From positions 1-64,000 of the forward strand of contig CAWHOS010000009.1 in NCBI GenBank assembly GCA_963831105.1: 64,000 nucleotides of DNA. Direction: 5' to 3'. The first letter of the stretch is position 1. Each line of letters starts with the position of its first letter. The translations under genes were made by a program, and so were the position numbers. Source of the stretch: DATFQI01 sp963831105 (GTDB lineage Bacteria > Actinomycetota > Thermoleophilia > Solirubrobacterales > Solirubrobacteraceae). A model generated the notes under the pieces. It was not told where the DNA came from. It ran no database searches and saw nothing but the letters and a program-made list of their open reading frames with translations. Of this stretch, positions 18,929 through 27,380 are shown in pieces.

Positions 18929-20208
18929 GTGCCGGCCGGGACGCGCCGGGCGGCCGCTTCGGCAAGCTCGCCCCCGGGCTGGAGCCGTGCCGGGCGAGCG
19001 AGGCCGACATCGAGGCCCTCGTGGCGGCGATGCGGGCCCGCGCGGGCATCTCGCCGGGCACGATCCCGGCCGGCTTCACGTACCTCGGCCAGTTCATCGA
19101 CCACGACATCACGTTCGACCCGACGCCGTTCGGGGCCCGCTCGCGCGGGCCGCGTCGCACCGTCAACCACCGCACGCCGCGGCTCGACCTCGACTCGCTC
19201 TACGGAGGCGGGCCGGAGCTCCAGCCCTACCTCTACGAGCACGACGCGCCCCATCGGCTGCTGCTCACACCCGGCCCGCCGCTCGATCTCCCGCGCAACG
19301 ACGAGGGGATCGCCCTGACCGGCGACCCGCGCAACGACGAGAACGCGATCGTCTCGCAGCTGCACCTGCTGTTCGCGCGCTTCCACAACCGCATCGCCGA
19401 CGAGCTCGGGAGCTTCGATCAGGCGCGGCGGCTCGTCCTGCGGCATTACCACTGGATCGTGCTCGAGGAATACCTCCCGGCCGTCCTCGGCGCCAGGTTC
19501 GAGGGGCCGCGGGTGCACTTCCGGCCCGCCGGCGAGCCGTTCATCCCCGTCGAGTTCTCGGGCGCGGCCTTCCGCTTCGGCCACTCGATGGTGCGGCCCG
19601 ACTACGGCATCGAGGCGCTGCCGGCCGACCCGGACGAGCCCGGCGCCGGAACCATCCCCCTGTTCCCCGAGCTCGAGGGCTTCCGCAAGCTCGAGCCCGA
19701 GCGGGAGATCGCCTGGTCGCGCTTCTTCGCCCTGGCTCCCCGCAAGCCGCAGGACAGCTCCGCGATCGACACCCGGCTCGCCGAGGTGCTGTTCCGCCTG
19801 CCGTTCGGCGAGCCGGTGCTGGCGCGGCGGACGCTGCTGCGCGGGATCAAGCTGAAGCTGCCCTCGGGCCAGGCCCTCGCCGAGAAGCTCGGCGTCGATG
19901 ACCTCGACGAGAAGCATCTGCTGCTCGACGATGTGGCCGAGCCCGCGCGGGAGATGCTGGCCCGCTCCACACCGCTCTGGTACTGGATCCTCTGCGAGGC
20001 GGGGAAGGTGCCCAGGCCCCGCGGCCGGCACCTCGGGCCGCTCGGCGCGCTGATCGTCGGCGAGGTGCTGGCCGGCCTGATCGAGACCGATCCGACGTCT
20101 TTCCTGAGGGTGGAGCCGGACTGGGAGCCGGGCGAGCTGGGCGGGACGAAGGGCGCCTTCTCGATGGCCTCGCTCGTCCGCTTCGCACAAGGCGGCGAGC
20201 CGGACTGA
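18929..20208 (+). CDS. Animal-type heme peroxidase (start region frameshifted)
   Basis: This is a cyclooxygenase/myeloperoxidase-superfamily heme enzyme. YLGQFIDHDITFDPTP contains the distal His used for peroxide activation; NDENAIVSQLHLLFARFHN, with its Arg and His, and FRFGHSMVRPDY, with the proximal His, complete the set. The body (GRFGKLAPGLEP onward) has no start codon in its own frame; GTG 18929 in the neighbouring frame with one missing base near 18945 is the best start. Corrected, it has about 426 residues, short for the superfamily but typical of bacterial members. There is no signal peptide. It probably performs peroxidase chemistry or halide or lipid oxidation. Confidence 0.82.
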
Positions 20209-20232
20209 TCGGGGACTATCCTCGGTGGGACC

Positions 20233-20604
20233 ATGGCCCAGACCAAGCGCAAGCGCCGGACGAAGCACCGCGGCAACGCCGCCGGGATGGTGGAGGCTCG
20301 CGGGCGGACGAGCCGCCGCGAGAACATGTCGCCGGCCGAGCGCAAGAAGGCCGACCGGGCCGCCGCGCGCGACGCGCGGATGAACAAGCCGCCGACCTGG
20401 AACAGCGCGCTCTTCAAGGCCGCCCTGATGGCCGCGCTGCTGTTCGTCTTCACCCAGATCGGGCTGTTCGGCGGCGACACGTCGATCTCGCAGTCGCTGT
20501 TCCTGTCGCTGTTCGCGCTGGTCCTCTACACGCCGCTGGCGTACGCGACGGACAAGTTCGTCTACTCGCGCGCCCAGAAGCGCCGCGCCAAGCAGCAGGC
20601 CTGA
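20233..20604 (+). CDS. Small basic membrane protein
   Basis: This is a 123-residue protein with a very basic N-terminal half (MAQTKRKRRTKHRGNAAGM, SPAERKKADRAAARDARMNK) and two hydrophobic segments (LFKAALMAALLFVFTQIGLF, LFLSLFALVLYTPLAYA), ending in a basic tail (AQKRRAKQQA). The topology is probably both termini in the cytoplasm. Its stop overlaps the start of the next hydrolase gene (TGATGG), implying co-transcription with the hydrolase, hisS and aspS. No functional family is recognised; the basic N-terminus could contact nucleic acid or ribosomes. Confidence 0.75.
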   Translation: MAQTKRKRRTKHRGNAAGMVEARGRTSRRENMSPAERKKADRAAARDARMNKPPTWNSALFKAALMAALLFVFTQIGLFGGDTSISQSLFLSLFALVLYTPLAYATDKFVYSRAQKRRAKQQA

Positions 20605-21246
20605 TGGAGGCGCGCTACCTCACGGTGGGGGTGGCCCAGGAGAACACCTGGATCGTCCGCAGCGACGGCAGCGAGACCGGGCTGCTGATCGACCCGGGCG
20701 ACGAGCCCGAGCGCATCCAGGCCGCGCTCGACGACCTGGGCGTCAAGACCGTCGAGGCGATCCTGCTCACGCACACCCACTTCGACCACGTCGGCGCCGT
20801 CGCGCCGATGGCGAAGGCCACGGGCGCGCCCGTCTACTGCCCCAAGATCGAGGTCCCCGTGCTGGCCGACATCATGGCCTGGGTGCCGTGGCCCGGCATC
20901 GGCCCGTTCGAGTCCTACGACGCCGACGAGACGCTCGAGGGCGGCGAGTCGCTCGAGCTCGCGGGCTTCGGCGATCGACGTGATGTTCGTCCCGGGCCAC
21001 TCGCCGGGGCACCTCGCGTACTCGATCCCCTCCGAGGGCGTCGTGCTCTCCGGCGACGTGCTCTTCCAGGGCTCGATCGGCCGCACCGACCTGCCCGGCG
21101 GCGACCACCAGCGGCTGCTGCGGTCGATCGGCGAGCTGCTCGAGACGCTCCCGGCCGAGACCGCCGTGCTCCCGGGCCACATGGCGCCGACGACGCTCGG
21201 CGCCGAGCGCGCCACCAACCCGTTCCTGCACGAACTCTCGGCGTGA
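20604..21246 (+). CDS. Metallo-beta-lactamase-fold hydrolase, glyoxalase II-like
   Basis: This is a cytosolic MBL-fold hydrolase. THTHFDHVGAV is the HxHxDH metal motif, PGHSPGHLAYS and the later PGHMAPTTLG provide further ligands, and LFQGSIGRTDLPGGD is typical of the glyoxalase II/YcbL group. A +1 insertion near 20973 (GGC|ATCGAC read as GGCGATCGAC) breaks the frame; the span is one base over whole codons. Corrected, it has 213 residues. A YcbL-like MBL gene directly before hisS is a common actinobacterial arrangement. It overlaps hisS by GTGA. Confidence 0.88.
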
Positions 21247-22490
21247 GCTCGAAGATCCAGGCCCCGCGCGGCACGTTCGACGTGCTGGGCGACGACGCGC
21301 TGGCCCGCGACCGGCTCGAGGCGACCGCCCGCGGCATCCTCGAGCCCGCCGGCTACGAGCGCATCGAGACGCCGATGTTCGAGTCCACGGCGCTGTTCGC
21401 GCGCGGCGTGGGGGAGTCCACCGACGTCGTGCAGAAGGAGATGTACACGTTCGACTCGGGCGACGAGTCGGAGTCGCTCACGCTCCGCCCCGAGGGCACC
21501 GCGCCGGTCTGCCGCGCCTACTCGAGCACGGGATGCACAAGCTCCCGCAGCCCGTGAAGCTCTGGTACCTGTCGAGCTACTTCCGCCGCGAGCGCCCGCA
21601 GAAGGGCCGCTACCGGCAGTTCTGGCAGCTCGGGATCGAGGCGATCGGCTCCGACGACCCGGCCGTCGACGCCGAGGCGATCCTGCTGCTGAGCGAGATC
21701 CTCGAGGCGCTCGGCGCCCGCGGGCTGCGGCTGCGGATCTCCAGCCTCGGCACCGCCGAGTCGCGCGCGGCCTACCGCGAGCGAGCTCACCGCGCACCTG
21801 CGCGCCAACGAGGACCGGCTCTCGCAGGAGGTGCGCGACCGCATCGACCTCAACCCGCTGCGCGCCTTCGACGCCGACCACCCCGGCACGCGCGAGGTGA
21901 TGGCGAGCGCGCCGCGGCTGCTCGACTTCCTCTCCGACGACGACCACGAGCACTTCGAGGCGGTCAAGGCGCTGCTCGACGGCGTCGGCGTGGCCTACGA
22001 GGTCGACCCGACGCTCGTGCGCGGGCCTCGACTACTACACGCGCACCGTGTTCGAGTTCACCTCCGACGCGCTCGGCGCGCAGTCCGGCGTCGGCGGCGG
22101 CGGCCGCTACGACGGGCTGATGGAGCAGATCGGCGGCCCGCGGACGCCCGGCATGGGCTGGGCCGCGGGCGTGGAGCGGATGCTGCTCGCCTCGCCGGCG
22201 CCGCCGGTCGCGCACGCCGCCCGTCGACCTCTACGTCGCCTACGCCAAGCCCGAGCACCGCGAGGCCGCGTTCCGGCTGGCCGCCGACGCCCGGCGCGCC
22301 GGCCACGCGGCGAGACTCGAACTCGGCGGGCGCTCGCTGAAGGGCCAGCTCAAGCAGGCCGACAAGACCGGCGCCCGCTACGTTGCCATCCTCGGCGAGG
22401 AGGGCACGTCGCTGAAGGACATGGAGATCGGGAGAGCAGAAGACGGTGGAGCCCGACACGGTGATGCACCACATCCGGGGCGGCCTGTGA
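21243..22490 (+). CDS. hisS: Histidyl-tRNA synthetase (frameshifted)
   Basis: This is a class II aminoacyl-tRNA synthetase charging tRNA-His. GTG 21243 gives SSKIQAPRGTFDVLGDDA. Motif 2 (LRPEGTAPVCRAYLEHG), the histidine-specific RG(L)DYYTRTVFEF and GGGGRYDGLMEQIGG, and the C-terminal anticodon domain (VDLYVAYAKPEHREAAFRLA) are all present. Five frame breaks (near 21524, 21785, 22025, 22222, 22432; one deletion, four insertions) sum to a multiple of three, matching the span, and leave about 414 residues. An essential gene so interrupted points to sequence error. It overlaps aspS by GTGA. Confidence 0.92.
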
Positions 22491-24273
22491 GGCCGCCGCG
22501 CGCGAACCCTTACCGCAACGCCTGGGCGGGCGAGCTCGACGCGCAGCGCGGCGGGCGAGACGCGTCCGGGTCGCGGGCTGGGTCGCGCGCCGGCGCGACC
22601 TCGGCGGCCTGATCTTCATCGACCTGCGCGACCGCACGCGGCGTGCTCCAGCTCGTCTTCCACCCCGAGACGGCGGCCGAGGCGCACGCGCTGGCCGGCA
22701 CGCTGCGCTCCGAGCACGTGATCAGCGCCGAGGGCGAGGTCGTGCGCCGCGAGGAGGGCGACGGTCAACCCGAAGATCGCCACGGGCGAGATCGAGCTCT
22801 CGGTCTTCGAGCGCGGAGCGGCTCGCGGAGTCGCCGACCCCGCCGTTCGCGATCGACGACGGCGAGGAGGTCGACGAGCTGCTGCGGCTGCGGCACCGCA
22901 TGCTCGACCTGCGCCGGCGAGCCGATGCAGGAGACGCTCCAGCTGCGCCACACGATCGTCCGGGCGATCCGCGACTACCTGAACACGCGCGACTTCCTGG
23001 ACATCGAGACGCCGATCCTCACCGCCTCCACGCCCGAGGGCGCGCGCGACTTCCTCGTGCCCGCCGCGCATGCGCGCCGGGCGCGTTCTACGCGCTGCCG
23101 CAGTCGCCGCAGCTGTTCAAGCAGCTGCTGATGATGAGCGGCTACGAGCGCTACTACCAGATCGCCCGCTGCTTCCGGGACGAGGACCTGCGCGGCTTCC
23201 GCCAGCCCGAGTTCACCCAGCTCGACATCGAGATGTCCTTCGTCGAGGAGGACGACGTCATCGAGCTCATCGAGGGGCTGATGGGCCGCGTGTTCGAGGA
23301 CGCCGGCTTCGAGGTGCCCGGGCCGCCGTGGCCGCGGATGCCGTTCGCCGAGGCGATGCTGCGCTACGGCTCCGACAAGCCCGACGTGCGCTTCGGGCTC
23401 GAGATGTCCGACGTCGGGGACGCGCTGCAGAGCACGGAGTTCAAGGTCTTCCAGAACGTGCTCGGCTCGGGCGGCGCCGTCCGCGGCCTCAACGCCGGGG
23501 CGCGCGAGATGCCGCGCTCGGAGCTGGACTCGCTGACCGAGCACGCCAAGCGCTTCGGCGCGGGCGGGCTGGTGTGGGCGTTCGTGCAGGAGGACGGCGC
23601 CTGGCGCTCGCCGACGGCCAAGTTCCTCTCCGACGCCGAGCGCGAGGACGTCACGCGCGCGCTCGGCGGCAAGCCGGGCGACCTGCTGCTGATCGTCGCC
23701 GACAAGCCCGACGTCGCCGCCACCGCGCTCGGCGAGGTCCGCCTGGAGCTCGTCGCGCCGCTTCGGCCTCGTGCCCGAGGGCCGCCACAACGCGCTCTGG
23801 ATCGTCGACCCGCCGATGTTCGAGTGGAGCGAGACGCGAGGGCCGCTGGGGCGCGCTGCACCACCCGTTCACCGCGCCGCTCGGCTCCTTCGAGGACCCG
23901 GGCGCGATGAGCTCGCGCGGCTACGACATGGTGCTCGACGGCGTCGAGATCGGCGGCGGGTCGATCCGTATCCACCGGCCCGAGGTCCAGCAGCAGGTCT
24001 TCAAGGTCGCTCGGCATCTCCGAGGAGGAGGCGCAGGCGCGCTTCGGCTTCCTGCTCGACGCGCTGCGCTACGGCGCGCCGCCGCACGGCGGCATCGCCT
24101 TCGGCATCGACCGGATCGTGGCGATCCTCGCCGGGCGCGAGTCGATCCGCGACGTGATCGCGTTCCCGAAGACCGCGAGCGGCTCCGACCCGCTCACCGG
24201 AGCGCCGGGCCCCGTCGGCGCGTCCCAGCTCGCGGAGCTCGGCGTCAAGCTCACCGTTCCTCCGCCGGAGTAG
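22487..24273 (+). CDS. aspS: Aspartyl-tRNA synthetase (frameshifted)
   Basis: This is a class II synthetase of the bacterial type with an inserted GAD domain. The OB domain starts RGGETVRVAGWV..RRRDLGG, motif 1 is AIRDYLNTRDFLDIETP, motif 2 is FRDEDLRGFRQPEFTQLDIE, the GAD region lies around AKRFGAGGLVWAFVQ, and motif 3 is GIAFGIDRIVAIL. Eleven +1 insertions are inferred (near 22560, 22573, 22641, 22763, 22815, 22914, 23073, 23082, 23762, 23843 and 24009). The span is two bases over whole codons, which is 11 modulo 3, and the corrected protein has 591 residues, the family norm. It is the best record of the window's error signature. Confidence 0.93.
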
Positions 24274-24292
24274 CCCGGGCCAAGTCAGGTCC

Positions 24293-24324
24293 GCACCCCA
24301 TCCGGCTAAGGATCGGAGGGGTGC
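24293..24324 (+). promoter_or_regulatory. Hairpin covering a GGAGGGG element before the thioredoxin-like gene
   Basis: GCACCCC at 24293-24299 pairs with GGGGTGC at 24318-24324, and ATCC/GGAT extend it inside. It follows aspS by 20 bases, so it could terminate that operon. It also overlaps the spacer of a possible sigma-28-type promoter. Confidence 0.45.
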
Positions 24325-24334
24325 GTGCCGATAT
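24307..24334 (+). promoter_or_regulatory. Possible sigma-28-type promoter of the thioredoxin-like gene
   Basis: CTAAG followed by 16 bases and GCCGATAT at 24327-24334. The -10 element matches the FliA/WhiG consensus; the spacer is one longer than at the pilus promoters. GTG 24343 lies about where transcription would begin, suggesting a leaderless mRNA. Confidence 0.4.
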
Positions 24335-24342
24335 GCGGGACT

Positions 24343-25396
24343 GTGAGCCAGATCTCCCCGCCCATCCGCATCGTCCTCATCGCCGCCATCGGCCTGATCG
24401 CCGCTTGGATGCTTTTCCTGCGTCCCAAGACCGAAGTGACCCCCGCTCCGACGCCGGCGCCCGCCACGGCCCCGGGCGTGGACGGGCTGTCGAAGGCCGT
24501 CGACAAGGCCAAGGACGCCGGCGCCGCCCAGGAGGCGCGCGACGCGAAGGTGCAGAAGGCGACGGGCGATGACGAGGCTGCCGGCGCGAAGGCGGGCAAG
24601 GCCGGCTCCAAGGATTCCTCCACGACCGCGCTGGTCAGCGGCCGCGTGCTCCCGCTCGAGCCGCTCAGCGCCGAGCAGACCAAGGGCCTGCCCAAGAAGG
24701 TCGTGCGCGCGCTGGACAACCGCCAGGTGCTCGTGCTCGGCGTCTTCGACGCCAAGGAGAAGCGCTGGGCCCAGACGGCCGCCGACGACCGCCGCGTCCG
24801 CCGCGAGCTCGCGAAGGCCAACCGCTACGACGGCCGCGTCGTCGTCGCGCAGAGCGTGCTCGCCAAGCTCAGCTCGCTCAACGCCGTCATCGGCGGCCTG
24901 GGCGTCACGCAGACCCCATCGGTGGTGGTCGTCGACCGCAACCGCAAGGCCGTCGTGCTCACCGGCTTCGTGGAGCGCAACGCGATCAACCAGGCGGTCG
25001 CAGGACGCGCGCCGCAACTCGATCGAGCGCCGCATCAAGGAGCCCTACGTCCGCCAGATCAACGAGACCTGCGCGAACCTCTTCCTGCGCATCGACCGCT
25101 TCGACGCGCCGACGACGCGCGGCGGCATCAAGCCTGCCCTGCGCCGCTTCGAGGCCATCATGGCCGCCTACGCCTCCGGCTTCGCCTCGCTCAAGGCTCC
25201 CGCGAAGTACCGCGGCGTGCGCAACCAGGTCGCCGGCGTCCTGCGCAAGGGTGAGAACTTCTCGGCCGCGCTGCGCTCGGGCAACTTCGCCCGCATCGAC
25301 TCGACCTACACGGCGCTGCTGGCCTCCGACGCCGGCCTCAACCGCAGGTTCGCGGACATGGGCGCCACCACCTGCAACACCGACCGCCGCCGGTAG
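24343..25396 (+). CDS. Membrane-anchored thioredoxin-like protein without CxxC
   Basis: It begins at GTG 24343 (SQISPPIRIVLIAAIGLI, a transmembrane anchor); an in-frame GTG at 24325 is the alternative. An Ala/Lys-rich linker follows, then a fold with thioredoxin traits: NRQVLVLGVFDAKEKRWAQ, VVVAQSVLAKLS and LGVTQTPSVVVVDRNRK, where the cis-Pro TP is retained but no CxxC exists. The last 120 residues are helical (FLRIDRFDAPTTRGGIKPAL) and end in TTCNTDRR. One +1 frameshift near 25004 is needed; about 350 residues. A chaperone or scaffold role is more likely than redox catalysis. Confidence 0.65.
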
Positions 25397-25424
25397 CACC
25401 AGTACCCGCCGTAGACTCGGCGGG

Positions 25425-26845
25425 GTGGACCGCGAGCGCTTCGCCGAGCACCTGAACGCGCCGGCGGGGCGCGGTGTGCCCGTCACCGGCGGGCACGACG
25501 GTGCCGCCGGCGGGGCCGCCTGCGGCGACCTCGTCCGGATCACGCTGCGCGTCGAGGGCGACCGGGTCGCCCTCGCGGGCTTCGAGGCCTCGGGCTGCGG
25601 CGCGCTCACCGCCGCGGCCTCGGCCGCCGTCACGCTCGTCGAGGGCGAGCCGCTGCTCGACGCCGCGCGCGTCGGCGCGCACGCCATCTCGGAGCGAGCT
25701 CGGCGGGCTCTCGCCCGGCAAGTTCCACGCCGCAGACCTCGTCGCCGACGCGCTGCACGGCGCGCTCGGCCGCGCCGCCCACGCGCAGGCGCGGCTCGCG
25801 CCCGACCCCGGGCGCACGCTGGTCGCGATGAGCGGCGGCGTCGACTCCGCGGTCGCCGGGCTGCTCGCGGGCGAGGGCGCGGTGGCGGTCACGCTCGAGC
25901 TGTGGGCGCGACCCGGAGAACGACGCGGAGGCCTCCTGCTGCTCGGCGCACGCCGTCCGCGTGGCGCGCTCGGTCGCGCACGGGATGGGGATGCCGCACT
26001 TCACGCTGGACCTGCGCGAGGCGTTCCGGGCCGGCGTCGTCGAGCCGTTCCTGGCCGGCTACGCCGCGGGCGTGACGCCGAACCCGTGCGTGGGCTGCAA
26101 CGGGCACGTCCGGCTCGACGCGATGGTCGCGTTCGCCGACCGGCTCGGCGCCGCGACGCTGGCCACGGGCCACTACGCGCGGGTGACGGAGGACGGGCTG
26201 CTGCGCGCCGCCGCCGACCCGGCCAAGGACCAGACCTACATGCTCTCCGCCGTCTCCCCGGAGACGCTCGCGCGGCTGCGGTTCCCGCTCGGCGAGCTGA
26301 CCAAGCCGCGGGTGCGCGAGCTGGCCGCCGAGGCCGGGCTGGCCGTCGCCTCCAAGGCCGAGTCGCAGGACCTGTGCTTCCTGGCCGGCACCGGCAAGGC
26401 GGCGTTCCTGGCCCGCCACGCCGGGCTCGACGACCGGCCGGGGGAGATCGTCGACCGCGACGGGACGGTGCTGGCGCGCCATCGCGGCGCGCACCACTTC
26501 ACCGTCGGCCAGCGCAAGGGGCTCGGCGTCGCCGCGCCCGAGCCGCTGTACGTGCTCGCCACGGACGCCGCGACCAACCGCGTCGTGGCCGGGCCGCGCG
26601 AGGCGCTCGCGACCACCGCGGTGCGCCTGCGCGGCGCCCGCCTGCACCGCGCCGCCGCCGAGGTCGACCGCGTCAAGCTGCGCTACCGCTCGCGGGCGGT
26701 GCCGTGCCGGGTCGCCGCCGAGCGCGGCCGCGGCCGGGTCGAGCTCGAGCTGCTCGAGCCCGTCGACGGCGCGGCGCCGGGGCAGACCGCCTGCCTGCTG
26801 CGCGGCGACGTCGTCGTGGGGTGGGGGACGATCAGCGCCGCGTGA
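25425..26845 (+). CDS. mnmA: NifU-like domain fused to tRNA 2-thiouridylase MnmA
   Basis: MnmA thiolates U34 of tRNA Lys/Glu/Gln. Residues about 1-115 are a NifU/IscU-like scaffold: LNAPAGRGVP, GGAACGDLVRITL, FEASGCGALTAAAS and LSPGKFHAADLVADAL, where the third cluster Cys found in IscU is replaced by Ala. From about 125 MnmA follows: PP-loop AMSGGVDSAVAG, TPNPCVGCNGHVR (catalytic Cys), ASKAESQDLCFLAG (second Cys), and the C-terminal FTVGQRKGLG and AAPGQTACLL. Two +1 insertions (near 25694 and 25912) explain the two extra bases; corrected, 472 residues. GTG 25425 was chosen because it starts the scaffold domain. The gene ends 14 bases inside the convergent Nudix gene. Confidence 0.9.
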
Positions 26846-27332
26846 CGCGGTGCCACGCGGCGACGGAGGCCGCGTCGGCCAGCTCGCCGCGCGCGATCAT
26901 CGCCTCGAGCTCCTCGACGGAGAAGCGTCCCACCCGCAGGCCGTGCTCGGTCGGCTCGAGATCCTGCGGCCCGGGTTCGAGTCCCGTGGCCAGCCACACG
27001 TCGACGGGCTGGTCGGTGATCCCGTAGGCGAAGTAGAGGCGGCCGAGGCGCTCGAGCGTCGCCGCGCGCAGGCCGGTCTCCTCGGCCAGCTCGCCGCGGG
27101 CGAGGTCCTCGGGCGCGGCGCCCGGCTCGTCCTCCCATGCGCCCTGCGGGAACTCCCAGAAGCGCCGGCCGACGGGATGGCGGAACTGCTCGACGAGCCA
27201 GACGTGATCGTCCTCGAGCGGGACGATCAGGGCGGCGGGCGGCTTCTCGATCCAGGCGTAGAGGCCGGGTGAGCCGTCCGGGCGCTCCAAGGCGTCCTCG
27301 TGCACGCGCATCCAGCGGTTCTCGTAGACCAC
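26832..27332 (-). CDS. Nudix hydrolase, ADP-ribose pyrophosphatase-like
   Basis: This enzyme would cleave nucleoside-diphosphate sugars such as ADP-ribose. The Nudix box is recognisable in DLARGELAEETGLRAATLER, and the N-terminal beta region VYENRWMRVHEDALERPDGS plus FWEFPQGAWEDEPG are typical of the ADPRase/YffH group. GTG 27332 gives 166 residues; a TTG further upstream is possible. It is divergent from alaS and overlaps the end of mnmA convergently by 14 bases. Confidence 0.85.
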   Translation of the reverse strand: MVYENRWMRVHEDALERPDGSPGLYAWIEKPPAALIVPLEDDHVWLVEQFRHPVGRRFWEFPQGAWEDEPGAAPEDLARGELAEETGLRAATLERLGRLYFAYGITDQPVDVWLATGLEPGPQDLEPTEHGLRVGRFSVEELEAMIARGELADAASVAAWHRVTRR

Positions 27333-27380
27333 GCGGGTCGAGGTGACGCGATGCCCGTCCAACCTAGACTCCAGGTTGAC

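Noticed and set aside
22487..24273. Programmed frameshifting in aspS and hisS
   Set aside because: Eleven and five breaks in two essential genes have no common slippery heptamer or downstream structure; known programmed frameshifts use one site. The insertions fit an error model.
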